This document shows, one piece after another, positions 19,541 to 27,707 of a stretch of DNA of 64,000 bases. Both the position numbers and the translations under genes were made by a program. The notes below the pieces were generated by a model. That model had not been told where the DNA came from and did no database searches. It saw only the letters and a program-made list of their open reading frames with translations. The stretch's first letter is position 1, and every line of letters starts with the position of its first letter. The DNA is from Flavobacterium sp. HBTb2-11-1 (GTDB lineage Bacteria; Bacteroidota; Bacteroidia; Flavobacteriales; Flavobacteriaceae), in assembly GCF_009826975.1 (NCBI RefSeq), contig NZ_WUMO01000005.1, positions 434,001 through 498,000 on the forward strand, in the 5' to 3' direction.

Positions 19541-20287
19541 TTATTTCCAATGCAATTCCAAAGCAAAACACGTTTTTTCACCTTTTGTAATGCTGAAAGT
19601 TGCGGTTGTATGATCATCATCTTCACTTTCGTGAATTACAACATTATCATTGAGGGAAAGCTCTTTCATAAAATTCATTTCAAAGCTTTTAACTTCTTGT
19701 TTCATGATCCGTTTTGGATCAACATGATCAAGGCACCATTCCAAGTATTTTACGTTATTTACGTGATTTACAATATCTAAATCTGATAAATAGACTGTTT
19801 TTTCAAAAACGGCTTCTTTTTCGTGATTGATATTGATTTTTGAAAATCCTTCTTCTGTTGCTCTTTTTTCTGGAAATAATTCGAAATGTTCAAAAGGCAA
19901 TGCTAAAGCTTCTGGACGACGTGCTTTGGTATTGAAAACGGCCCAATAGGTTTCGCTTCCCACAATCTTTTTTCCGTTTACATACATTTCCAAGGCACGG
20001 ACAGAACGTGAATTTTCTAAACTGTTAATCCATGTTTTTACGGTTACAACATCTTGCCATTTTGGTAATGCTGTAATTTCAACGCGCATTCGGCTTAAAA
20101 CCCATGCTTGATCAAATTCCTGCATATCAGAAAAACTGATTCCGCCAACTTCAGAATGTGCTGCAGCGGTTAATTGTAAAAGATTACACAAATCTGTATA
20201 TTTTAAGTAGCCGTTTGGCGTACATTGCGTGAAATTGATTTCCCAGTCCTTGCTTAAAACTGATGTAAAATTGGGAGATATTGGCAT
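19541..20287 (-). CDS. Acyl-ACP thioesterase (double hotdog)
   Basis: A 248-residue FatA-like thioesterase that releases fatty acids from acyl carrier protein. The first hotdog domain has AWVLSRMRVEITALPKWQD and TWINSLENSRSVRALEMY. The second carries the catalytic Asn-His motif DIVNHVNNVKYLEWCLD. No signal peptide. Its downstream repeat is shared with the convergent rtcB operon. Specific acyl length cannot be inferred. Confidence 0.9.
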   Translation of the reverse strand: MPISPNFTSVLSKDWEINFTQCTPNGYLKYTDLCNLLQLTAAAHSEVGGISFSDMQEFDQAWVLSRMRVEITALPKWQDVVTVKTWINSLENSRSVRALEMYVNGKKIVGSETYWAVFNTKARRPEALALPFEHFELFPEKRATEEGFSKININHEKEAVFEKTVYLSDLDIVNHVNNVKYLEWCLDHVDPKRIMKQEVKSFEMNFMKELSLNDNVVIHESEDDDHTTATFSITKGEKTCFALELHWK

Positions 20288-20337
20288 TTTTTATTTTTTT
20301 TAGGAAATAGAGTAAAGAGGATAGATAAAAGACTTTC

Positions 20338-21258
20338 TTACTTTGTAAGATTTTCTATGTAATGTATGATTTCTTTTCTATTTGTTGCGTAATCAAACCA
20401 TTTGGTGTTTTCGTTTCGTTTGAACCACGTTAATTGTCTTTTAGAAAATCTTCTGGTGTTCTTTTTGATTTCTTCTATTGCAAAAGGCAAAGTGAATTCT
20501 CCTTCAAAATAACTAAATAATTCTCTATAACCGACCGTTTGAAGTGCATTTAACGCTTTATTAGGATAAAGTGTTTCGGCTTCTTTTAGCAGTCCTTCGT
20601 TCATCATGATGTTAACACGCTGGTTGATTCTGCTGTAAATGATTTCTCTGTCGGCGTCTAAGCCAATTAAAATAGGAGTGAAGTCTCTATTGTTTTTCTT
20701 TTGATTTAAAAAGGAAGAATATGGTTTTTGAGCTCCGATACAAACTTCTACAAAACGCATCATTCGTTGTGGGTTTTGTAAAGTTTGTGGATTTTCGGCT
20801 GTTATTTTTTGATAATATTCTGGATCTAAATTTTTCAGTTGTTCTTGAAGATATTCAATTCCAAGTTTTTCATAGTTTGAATTTACTTCAGCACGAACTT
20901 TTGGATCAATTTCGGGAAATTCGTCGAAACCTTTTAAAATGGCATCAACATATAATCCTGAACCGCCAATGAGAATTACGAAATCATTGGTTTGAAATAA
21001 TTCTTCGATTTTGGCTAAAGCTTCTTTTTCGTAATCGCCAACTGTATAATTTTCAAAAATAGATTTGTTTTGAATAAAATGATGTTTGGCCGAATTCAAT
21101 TCTTCTTGGCTTGGAACTGCGGTTCCTATTGTCATTTCCTTGAAAAACTGACGGCTGTCACAAGAAACGATTTCGCATTTAAAATGTTGTGCCAAAGCAA
21201 TGCTCAAGGCTGTTTTGCCTATGGCTGTTGGTCCGACAATGGTAATTAGGTATTTCAT
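20338..21258 (-). CDS. miaA: tRNA dimethylallyltransferase
   Basis: Adds the isopentenyl group to A37 of tRNAs reading UNN codons. The N terminus IVGPTAIGKTALSIALAQ is the P loop, followed by EIVSCDSRQFFKEM and GGSGLYVDAILKG; the C-terminal region has VGYRELFSYFEGE and KRQLTWFKRN. At 306 residues it is full length. It lies 50 bases upstream of the thioesterase on the same strand. Confidence 0.97.
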   Translation of the reverse strand: MKYLITIVGPTAIGKTALSIALAQHFKCEIVSCDSRQFFKEMTIGTAVPSQEELNSAKHHFIQNKSIFENYTVGDYEKEALAKIEELFQTNDFVILIGGSGLYVDAILKGFDEFPEIDPKVRAEVNSNYEKLGIEYLQEQLKNLDPEYYQKITAENPQTLQNPQRMMRFVEVCIGAQKPYSSFLNQKKNNRDFTPILIGLDADREIIYSRINQRVNIMMNEGLLKEAETLYPNKALNALQTVGYRELFSYFEGEFTLPFAIEEIKKNTRRFSKRQLTWFKRNENTKWFDYATNRKEIIHYIENLTK

Positions 21259-21411
21259 ATTTTTTAGCCCAGATGGAAATGGAAACCCCGGACTTATATT
21301 TGTTGAATTTTTTTTGGTATAAAAGAGCGACCAGCGGAAGCTCCTTTTATGCCTTAAAAAATTACAAATATAAGGAGGAGTTGGAATGTACAGCTGGATT
21401 AGCTTCTAAAA

Positions 21412-22251
21412 TTAATTATTTGGCAGTTCGGTTCCGCATTCATAACAATATTTAGCGTTGTCAAAATGGACTTGGGACTGGCATTTCTTGCATGTTTTTT
21501 TACCGCTTACTGAATTGTTTTTTAGACTGCTTTTGGCAAATTCGGCAGTTACGATTCCAGTTGGGACAGCAATGATGCCATAACCTAAAATCATTACAAG
21601 TGCCGCAATAAACTGTCCTAGCGGAGTTTGTGGCGAAATGTCTCCGTAGCCTACTGTTGTTAAGGTTACAATTGTCCAGTAAATTGCCATTGGAATGCTG
21701 GTAAATCCTGATTCTTTGCCTTCGACTAAATACATAATAGTACCAATGATTACGGTACTAACGAGAACAAAATAAATGAAAACCAAAATTTTTTCTTTAC
21801 TGGCTTCTATGGCTTCTTTTAATTGGAGTGATTGATGGTTGATTTGCGGAATATGCAAAATTTTGAATAATCGAAGAAAACGTAAGGCCCTTACGATCGA
21901 TAAAATGCTTGCGCCAGGAAAAAAGATGGACAAATACATGGGCAAAACGGCCAGCAAATCGATGATCCCATAAAAGCTAAAAATGTATTTGACTGGTTTT
22001 TGAATGGAGATAATTCTTAGTATATATTCAATGCTGAAAAATACTGTAATTACCCATTCGCAGATCAATAATTGTTCATGATATTTTGAGCTTACGCCTT
22101 CAACAGTATCCAACATTATAAGAAGAACGCTCAATAAGATTAAACCCAGCAACACTAAATCGAACATTCGTCCTAGAATGGTGTTGGTGCCATATAGGAC
22201 GATTTTGACTTTTTCTCTAAAGATTTCGTATTGTGATTTTTTGTTTTTCAT
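21412..22251 (-). CDS. Voltage-gated-like K+ channel with C-terminal zinc ribbon
   Basis: Six membrane helices of the voltage-gated type, including an S4-like segment RALRFLRLFKILHI (about 121-134) and the K+ selectivity filter TTVGYGD (about 198-204) between the last two helices. The C terminus adds a four-cysteine zinc ribbon, CKKCQ followed about 15 residues later by CYECG. The ribbon is a plausible cytoplasmic regulatory or assembly element. At 279 residues it is a compact KvAP-like channel. Confidence 0.92.
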   Translation of the reverse strand: MKNKKSQYEIFREKVKIVLYGTNTILGRMFDLVLLGLILLSVLLIMLDTVEGVSSKYHEQLLICEWVITVFFSIEYILRIISIQKPVKYIFSFYGIIDLLAVLPMYLSIFFPGASILSIVRALRFLRLFKILHIPQINHQSLQLKEAIEASKEKILVFIYFVLVSTVIIGTIMYLVEGKESGFTSIPMAIYWTIVTLTTVGYGDISPQTPLGQFIAALVMILGYGIIAVPTGIVTAEFAKSSLKNNSVSGKKTCKKCQSQVHFDNAKYCYECGTELPNN

Positions 22252-22282
22252 ATCCTTAAAGATAATGAAAAGTTTCGTTTTG

Positions 22283-23644
22283 TTAAAAATGAAGTATTTT
22301 TAATGATTTGCTTTTGCGGATATAACTCTGAATGATGTTTTTTACGTCGCGATTATGCTGCATCGGAACCAGAATATTTTTTAAGATATCGATATTCGTG
22401 ATTTGATAATTTAGATCATAATAGGCATAACCTTTGTAAATTCCGTTTTCGATCAGGATTGCGCTACGTTCGTTTACATTTCTTCCCCTGTCTATCAATA
22501 CCATGCTTTTGTTTTCGAAACTGTTTTCTGAAATAAATTGCTGCACTCGTAAATTATAAATTTCGGAAGTGACTTCACCAATGCATGCGCCGTCACATTC
22601 TTTGATTTTATATTGAAAACATTCTTTTTTGGTTTGGTATAAACCTGTTAATTTTTGGCACAAATGATATTTTGCCGTAATTTTAAAAAGCGCATTTTTG
22701 CCTTCCTGTAAAGAAGTATAAGAAGTAATTTCTTTTTTACGTCCGTCTGCTTTTTCAAGTATTAAATTGATGTAACCGTTTGAATCTATTTCTGAATATA
22801 AAGCGACGGGAAATACAGTTTTTTTCTGCGAACGATTGTATCGCGGACGATTTACTTTAACTTCTTGACTTTCTTTTAAAAGTGCAATTAATTCGCTTCC
22901 GGTTTCATCGTAAGTAATGGTGAAAACTTCTGCCTGAATTCGTTTGCTTTTGGTTGTAATTCCTGTAAAATGCTGATTGACTCTTTTTTTGATATTTTGG
23001 CTTTTTCCAATGTAAATTAAAGTCCCATCTTCTTTGTAGATATAATAAACGCCTGTTTTAGCTGGCATTTGATTTAAAATATCCAAGAATTTCGGAGAAA
23101 TACCTTTTTCTACTTCGAGTTTTATAAAGTCTTTTACGATGGTTTTCTCAACATCTTTTTCCAAAAGCATTTTGAAAAGCTTAGTCGTAGCCATAGCGTC
23201 TCCACTCGCGCGATGTCTGTCGGCCATTGGAATTCCGAGTGAACGAACTAGTTTTCCTAAACTATATGAAGGCTGTTCTGGAATTAGTTTTTTGGCTAAT
23301 TCTACTGTACAAAGTGTTTTGGCTTCAAAATCGTAGCCTAAACGACGGAATTCTGTGCGAAGGATTCTATAATCGAAAGAAGCATTATGTGCTACAATAA
23401 CACAATCTTGAGTGATTTCTATAATTCGTTTCGCAACTTCGTAGAATTTTGGAGCAGAACGCAACATCGCATTGTTAATTCCAGTCAGTTTTACTACGAA
23501 AGGCTGAATCGGAATTTCAGGATTGACAAGGCTAATGAATTGATCAACTACTTCATGCCCATCAAATTTGTAGATAGCGATTTCGGTAATTCCCTCTTCA
23601 TTAAACTGTCCCCCAGTGGTTTCTATGTCAAGTATTGCGTACAT
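22283..23644 (-). CDS. DEDDh exonuclease fused to a GIY-YIG nuclease
   Basis: The N-terminal proofreading-type exonuclease has YAILDIETTGG, AHNASFDYRIL and HRASGDAMAT, the DEDDh residues. A UvrC-like GIY-YIG domain follows (TGVYYIYKEDGTLIYIGKSQ), then a region with Cys in the spacing used by this family. The upstream in-frame ATG at 23668 adds only residues translated from the spacer repeat, so MYAILDIETT is the better start (453 residues). This DnaQ/UvrC fusion is a known but little-studied architecture, probably for DNA repair. Confidence 0.9.
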   Translation of the reverse strand: MYAILDIETTGGQFNEEGITEIAIYKFDGHEVVDQFISLVNPEIPIQPFVVKLTGINNAMLRSAPKFYEVAKRIIEITQDCVIVAHNASFDYRILRTEFRRLGYDFEAKTLCTVELAKKLIPEQPSYSLGKLVRSLGIPMADRHRASGDAMATTKLFKMLLEKDVEKTIVKDFIKLEVEKGISPKFLDILNQMPAKTGVYYIYKEDGTLIYIGKSQNIKKRVNQHFTGITTKSKRIQAEVFTITYDETGSELIALLKESQEVKVNRPRYNRSQKKTVFPVALYSEIDSNGYINLILEKADGRKKEITSYTSLQEGKNALFKITAKYHLCQKLTGLYQTKKECFQYKIKECDGACIGEVTSEIYNLRVQQFISENSFENKSMVLIDRGRNVNERSAILIENGIYKGYAYYDLNYQITNIDILKNILVPMQHNRDVKNIIQSYIRKSKSLKILHF

Positions 23645-23650
23645 ATTCAA

Positions 23651-23742
23651 TGTCAATGTCAATTTCAAAAATCAATGTCAATTTCAAAAATCAATAGTGA
23701 AAATTGAAATTTGCAATTGTTATTGTAATTGTCATTGAAAAG
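23651..23742. repeat. AATTGACATTGA word repeat, right-hand flank of the four-helix-bundle gene
   Basis: Two tandem copies of a TCAATGTCAATTTCAAAAA unit are followed by TTGCAATTGTTATTGTAATT at 23711. Bases 23666-23684 are an exact reverse complement of 24112-24130, on the other side of the gene at 23743-24091. Confidence 0.85.
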
Positions 23743-24091
23743 TTATCTTTTATTTATTATCATTTTTGATGAAATTGCGATTAATTGCTCCACTTCGATT
23801 AGAAGTTTATTTCTTTTACTGTCATCGCCTTCTTTAATATAATCTAAAATTTTTAATGAGTTTCTAGATTCTTTTAACTCCTTCACGACTAATGAAACTT
23901 TGAAGACAAAATTTTTATCACTTATCGTTCCTTGTGCTTCTCCAAAATTTAAAGAGGCACTTCCAGATGAATGAATTAATTGATTTTTGTAATATTCATT
24001 TTCAAATAACCTTTCTAATTGTCGAGTGAAAAAAAATACATTCTCCAGCAAATCGCACTAATCGATCTTCAAAATTGAATATTTTTTCCAT
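23743..24091 (-). pseudogene. Four-helix-bundle (S23/IVS-type) protein gene with a one-base frameshift
   Basis: The open frame 23743-24051 encodes 102 residues of a four-helix-bundle protein (RQLERLFENEYYKNQL, IHSSGSASLNFGEAQGT, KVSLVVKELKESRNSLKIL) but lacks the usual first helix. That helix is present upstream in another frame, as ATG at 24091 reading MEKIFNFEDRLVRFAGECI. The frames meet at an 8-base A run (24029-24036; T run on the coding strand). Seven bases there would give one continuous protein of about 115 residues. Broken gene, slippage-controlled gene or sequencing error are all possible. Confidence 0.7.
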
Positions 24092-24111
24092 TTAATTTTT
24101 CCCCATTTTTT

Positions 24112-24153
24112 AAATTGACATTGATTTTTGCAATTGTAATTGATATTGAAAAA
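24112..24153. repeat. AATTGACATTGA word repeat, left-hand flank of the four-helix-bundle gene
   Basis: Bases 24112-24130 are the inverted copy of 23666-23684. Bases 24128-24153 (TTGCAATTGTAATTG then ATATTGAAAAA) are a direct imperfect copy of 23711-23742. Confidence 0.85.
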
Positions 24154-24154
24154 A

Positions 24155-24808
24155 TTAACGACCGCCAAAAATGCTGCTTCCAATGCGAACCATTGTACTT
24201 CCGCATTCTATTGCCAATTGATAATCTCCAGACATTCCCATTGAAATTGTTTTCAAATCAACAATCTGTAGTTTTTGGATAGAATCAAAAATAGATTTTA
24301 AATGGGTAAATTCTTTTTTAATCTGATTTTGGTCTTCGGTGAAAGTGGCCATTCCCATTAAACCTAAGATACGAATATTTTTCAATTCTTTAAACTCCGC
24401 GGAAGTTAAAAGTTCATTTAGTTCATTTTCGTCCAAACCAAATTTAGATTCTTCTTCGGCAATATAAATTTGAAGAAGGCAATCTATTGTTCTGTTGTTT
24501 TTTAAAGCTTGTTTATTGATTTCTTGCAATAATTTCAAACTGTCAACGCCGTGAATCAAAGTAACATAAGGCGCCATAAATTTGACTTTATTGGACTGAA
24601 CATGACCAATCATATGCCATTGGATATCTTTTGGCATTTGTTCCCATTTTTCAGTCATTTCCTGAATTTTGTTTTCTCCAAAAATGCGTTGCCCAGCTTC
24701 ATAAGCCTGCATCAAATCGGATACAGGTTTGGTTTTTGAAACGGCAACTAGAGTTACATGTTCAGGTAAAGTTGCTTTAATTGTATTTAAATTCGATTGA
24801 ATCGACAT
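24155..24808 (-). CDS. YggS-family PLP homeostasis protein
   Basis: A 217-residue PLP-binding TIM-barrel protein of the YggS/PROSC family, which buffers pyridoxal phosphate in the cytoplasm. The PLP Lys lies in VTLVAVSKTKP; HMIGHVQSNKVKF, IRILGLMGMATF and LKTISMGMSGDYQLAIECGS are family signatures. Full length. It starts 11 bases after the dehydrogenase gene on the same strand, so the two are probably co-transcribed. Confidence 0.95.
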   Translation of the reverse strand: MSIQSNLNTIKATLPEHVTLVAVSKTKPVSDLMQAYEAGQRIFGENKIQEMTEKWEQMPKDIQWHMIGHVQSNKVKFMAPYVTLIHGVDSLKLLQEINKQALKNNRTIDCLLQIYIAEEESKFGLDENELNELLTSAEFKELKNIRILGLMGMATFTEDQNQIKKEFTHLKSIFDSIQKLQIVDLKTISMGMSGDYQLAIECGSTMVRIGSSIFGGR

Positions 24809-24819
24809 GGTATTTCTTT

Positions 24820-25707
24820 TTATAAAAACTGCTTAGAGATTTTCTCTGCCTTTTTGCTTTCGCTATAATCGTAAAAACCTTCGCCAGATTTCACTCCCAG
24901 TTTTCCAGCTCTCACCATATTTACTAAAAGTGGGCAAGGAGCATATTTAGGATTTTTGAATCCGTCGTACATTACATTTAGAATGGCAAGACAAACATCA
25001 AGACCAATAAAATCAGCTAATTGAAGTGGTCCCATTGGGTGCCCCATTCCTAATTTCATTACCGTATCGATTTCGTAAACTCCAGCAACACCATTATATA
25101 ATGTTTCAATTGCCTCATTTAGCATTGGCATTAAAATTCTGTTTGCCACAAAACCTGGATAATCATTTACTTCTACAGGAACTTTTCCTAATTTTTCAGA
25201 TAAATCCATGATGATTTTAGTTACTTCATCGCTTGTATTGTATCCGCGAATGATTTCAACCAATTTCATAATCGGCACCGGATTCATAAAGTGCATTCCG
25301 ATAACGCGTTCTGGATGTGCTACAACAGCTCCAATTTGTGTAATTGAGATTGAAGATGTATTAGTTGCTAAAATTGTATTATGCGAGCAATATTCATTTA
25401 ATTGTTTGAAGATGTTCAGTTTTAATTCAACATTTTCAGTTGCGGCCTCAACTACTAAATCAACGCCAACAACTCCGTCTTTTAAATCTGTATAAGTAAT
25501 AATATTAGTTATGGTTTTAGCAACATCTTCCTGAGTGATTGTTCCTTTAGACAGCATACGGTCTAAGTTGGCAGCAATAGTTGCCATTCCTTTATCTAAT
25601 GATTTTTCAGAAACATCGATTAATTTTACGGTAAATCCGCTTTGTGCAAAAGTATGAGCAATTCCGTTACCCATTGTTCCTGCTCCAATTACAGCTATTG
25701 TTTTCAT
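24820..25707 (-). CDS. 3-hydroxybutyryl/acyl-CoA dehydrogenase
   Basis: NAD-dependent 3-hydroxyacyl-CoA dehydrogenase of fatty-acid or butyrate metabolism. The Rossmann motif is AVIGAGTMGNGIAHTFAQSG at the N terminus. The catalytic His is in GMHFMNPVPIMKLVEII, and PGFVANRILMPMLNEAIE marks the C-terminal domain. At 295 residues it is a stand-alone enzyme of the Hbd/PaaH size, not the FadB fusion. Confidence 0.93.
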   Translation of the reverse strand: MKTIAVIGAGTMGNGIAHTFAQSGFTVKLIDVSEKSLDKGMATIAANLDRMLSKGTITQEDVAKTITNIITYTDLKDGVVGVDLVVEAATENVELKLNIFKQLNEYCSHNTILATNTSSISITQIGAVVAHPERVIGMHFMNPVPIMKLVEIIRGYNTSDEVTKIIMDLSEKLGKVPVEVNDYPGFVANRILMPMLNEAIETLYNGVAGVYEIDTVMKLGMGHPMGPLQLADFIGLDVCLAILNVMYDGFKNPKYAPCPLLVNMVRAGKLGVKSGEGFYDYSESKKAEKISKQFL

Positions 25708-25732
25708 TTTATGCTAGATATTTTTTTATGAT

Positions 25733-25774
25733 TTAGCCACGAATTCACCAAATAATTCGTGAATTCGTGGCTAA
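25733..25774. repeat. GCCACGAATTCAC palindrome, copy 1
   Basis: Arms TTAGCCACGAATTCAC (25733-25748) and its exact reverse complement (25759-25774) with a 10-base loop. A related element stands at 46490-46553. This copy lies between two minus-strand genes. Confidence 0.9.
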
Positions 25775-25793
25775 TTTATTTTTTTAAATTTTA

Positions 25794-26759
25794 TTATTTT
25801 TTGAAACAATCAATAATTTGATAAGCCACGCGTAATGCATCAGTTGCCTGCTCAAGTGTTACAACTGGAGTTGTATCGTTATTGATAGCATCTGCAAACG
25901 AATTTAACTCATCTAAGATGGCGTTGTTTTGCTCTACATCAGGATTTGTGAAATAGATTTGTTTTTTTACACCTTCAGCATTTTGAAGAATCATATCAAA
26001 ATCTCCAGGAACTTCTGGTGCATCTTTCATACGAACCACTTCACATTTTTTCTCTAAAAAGTCAACAGAAATGTAGGCATCTTTTTGAAAGAAACGTGAC
26101 TTACGCATGTTTTTCATTGAAATTCTGCTGGCTGTTAAATTAGCAACACATCCGTTTTCAAATTCAATTCTGGCGTTGGCAATATCCGGAGTTTCGCTGA
26201 TAACCGAAACACCACTTGCATTGATGCTTTTAACTTTAGATTTTACAACACTTAAAATAGCGTCGATATCGTGAATCATTAAATCCAAAACTACAGGAAC
26301 ATCTGTACCGCGAGGATTAAACTCTGCTAAACGATGCGTTTCTATAAACATCGGATTTTCGATCATTTCCTTAGTAGCGATAAAAGCTGGATTAAAGCGC
26401 TCTACGTGACCTACTTGTCCTTTTACGTTATGCTCTTTGGCCAAAGCAATAATTTCTTCAGCTTCTTCAACGGTATTGGCAATTGGTTTTTCGATAAAGA
26501 TATGTTTTCCTGATTTTATGGCAACTTTTGCACATTTGTAGTGCGAAAGTGTTGGAGTTACAATATCAATCACGTCGACAGCGTGAATGAGTTTGGCAAT
26601 TGTGCTGAAATTTTTATAGCCAAATTCTTTTGAGATTTTTTCGGCATTTTCTTGATTTTCGTCGTAAAATCCAACTAATTCGTATTTGTCAGATTGTTGT
26701 AATAAGCGTAAATGTATTTTACCAAGATGACCAGCACCTAAAACTCCTACTTTTAACAT
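25794..26759 (-). CDS. Gfo/Idh/MocA family oxidoreductase
   Basis: NAD(P)-dependent sugar or cyclitol dehydrogenase. The Rossmann fold begins KVGVLGAGHLGKIHLRLLQQ; the catalytic Lys is in HIFIEKPIANTVEEAEE. The family's substrate-side His motif appears as DLMIHDIDAIL. At 321 residues it is full length. The substrate is not determinable; similar genes act on UDP-sugars or inositols. Confidence 0.9.
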   Translation of the reverse strand: MLKVGVLGAGHLGKIHLRLLQQSDKYELVGFYDENQENAEKISKEFGYKNFSTIAKLIHAVDVIDIVTPTLSHYKCAKVAIKSGKHIFIEKPIANTVEEAEEIIALAKEHNVKGQVGHVERFNPAFIATKEMIENPMFIETHRLAEFNPRGTDVPVVLDLMIHDIDAILSVVKSKVKSINASGVSVISETPDIANARIEFENGCVANLTASRISMKNMRKSRFFQKDAYISVDFLEKKCEVVRMKDAPEVPGDFDMILQNAEGVKKQIYFTNPDVEQNNAILDELNSFADAINNDTTPVVTLEQATDALRVAYQIIDCFKK

Positions 26760-26815
26760 GAGAATGTATTTTAAACAAAAATATAATTTATTTGTTTAAC
26801 GTGAAAATGAATTTA

Positions 26816-26952
26816 ACGAATTGTGAATTGTGAAATGTAAGTTGTGAATTGTGAGTTGTAAAAATTTAAATGCGAGTTTCTAATTATATCATTCGGCTTT
26901 TCACATTTCACATTTCACTTTTGACTTTATGACTTTCGACTTTATGACTTTC
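26816..26952. repeat. GTGAATTGTGA / TTTCACATTTCAC word repeat
   Basis: The left part has GTGAATTGTGAAATGTAAGT and related words; the right part (from 26899) has the complementary TTCACATTTCACATTTCAC. It ends in two tandem copies of GACTTTATGACTTTC (26923-26937, 26938-26952). Most of the spacer between the oxidoreductase and pcm is this element. Confidence 0.75.
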
Positions 26953-26984
26953 GACTGTATTAATTTATTATTTAAAAATCAATA

Positions 26985-27014
26985 TTTGAAATCCTGTTTT
27001 GTTTCTTATTTTTG
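26985..27014 (+). promoter_or_regulatory. Promoter of pcm
   Basis: TTTG at 26985-26988, an 18-base spacer and TATTTTTG at 27007-27014 fit the consensus, with the start codon 21 bases on. Confidence 0.7.
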
Positions 27015-27035
27015 CGAAAATAAAACCTACCTATT

Positions 27036-27677
27036 TTGAAAGACACTGCCAAACATCAAGGACTTCGTAATCAATTAGTAACCACTTTAGAGCAAAAAGG
27101 AATTACTGATAGAGCGGTTCTAGATGCGATAAAAAAAATCCCGAGACACCTTTTTTTGAATTCCAGTTTTGAAGATTTCGCTTATCAGGATAAAGCTTTT
27201 CCTATTGGTGCGGGACAGACCATTTCTCAGCCTTATACGGTGGCTTTTCAGTCACAATTGCTCGAAGTTAAAAAGGATCACAAAGTTTTAGAAATAGGAA
27301 CAGGCTCTGGCTATCAGACTGCTGTTTTGTTTGCTTTAGGTGCAAAAGTATATACGGTTGAGAGACAAAGCGAATTATTTAAAACTACGTCTAATTTATT
27401 TCCTAAATTAAACATTCGTCCAAAACACGTTACTTTTGGTGATGGTTATAAAGGATTGCCAAATTTTGCGCCTTTTGACAGTATTATAGTTACAGCAGGC
27501 GCACCGTTTATTCCACAGCCATTAATGGCACAATTAAAAATAGGAGGAAGACTTGTTATTCCGTTAGGAGAAGATGTTCAGATTATGACTTTATTAATCA
27601 GGAAAAACGAAACGCAATTTGAAAAACATGAATTTGGAGAGTTTCGATTTGTTCCTTTATTAGAAGATAAAAATTAA
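27036..27677 (+). CDS. pcm: Protein-L-isoaspartate O-methyltransferase (TTG start)
   Basis: Repairs isoaspartyl residues in aged proteins using S-adenosylmethionine. FPIGAGQTISQPYTVAFQSQ and the SAM motif VLEIGTGSGYQTAVLF are diagnostic, and IVTAGAPFIPQPLMAQLKIGG follows. The start is TTG: no ATG lies in frame before the conserved N terminus, and the promoter is just upstream. Length (213) is normal. A shared bidirectional terminator separates it from the Fic gene. Confidence 0.95.
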   Translation: MKDTAKHQGLRNQLVTTLEQKGITDRAVLDAIKKIPRHLFLNSSFEDFAYQDKAFPIGAGQTISQPYTVAFQSQLLEVKKDHKVLEIGTGSGYQTAVLFALGAKVYTVERQSELFKTTSNLFPKLNIRPKHVTFGDGYKGLPNFAPFDSIIVTAGAPFIPQPLMAQLKIGGRLVIPLGEDVQIMTLLIRKNETQFEKHEFGEFRFVPLLEDKN

Positions 27678-27681
27678 TGAG

Positions 27682-27707
27682 AAAGCCCGTTTTGAACGGG
27701 CTTTTTT
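27682..27707. terminator. Bidirectional terminator between pcm and fic
   Basis: AAAGCCCGTT/AACGGGCTTT stem flanked by A and T runs. It overlaps the last two bases of the Fic stop codon. Confidence 0.85.

Noticed and set aside
23644..23668. Eight-codon N-terminal extension of the exonuclease/GIY-YIG protein
   Set aside because: The extension is translated from the spacer word repeat (MKLTLTLN) and the family begins at MYAILDIETT.
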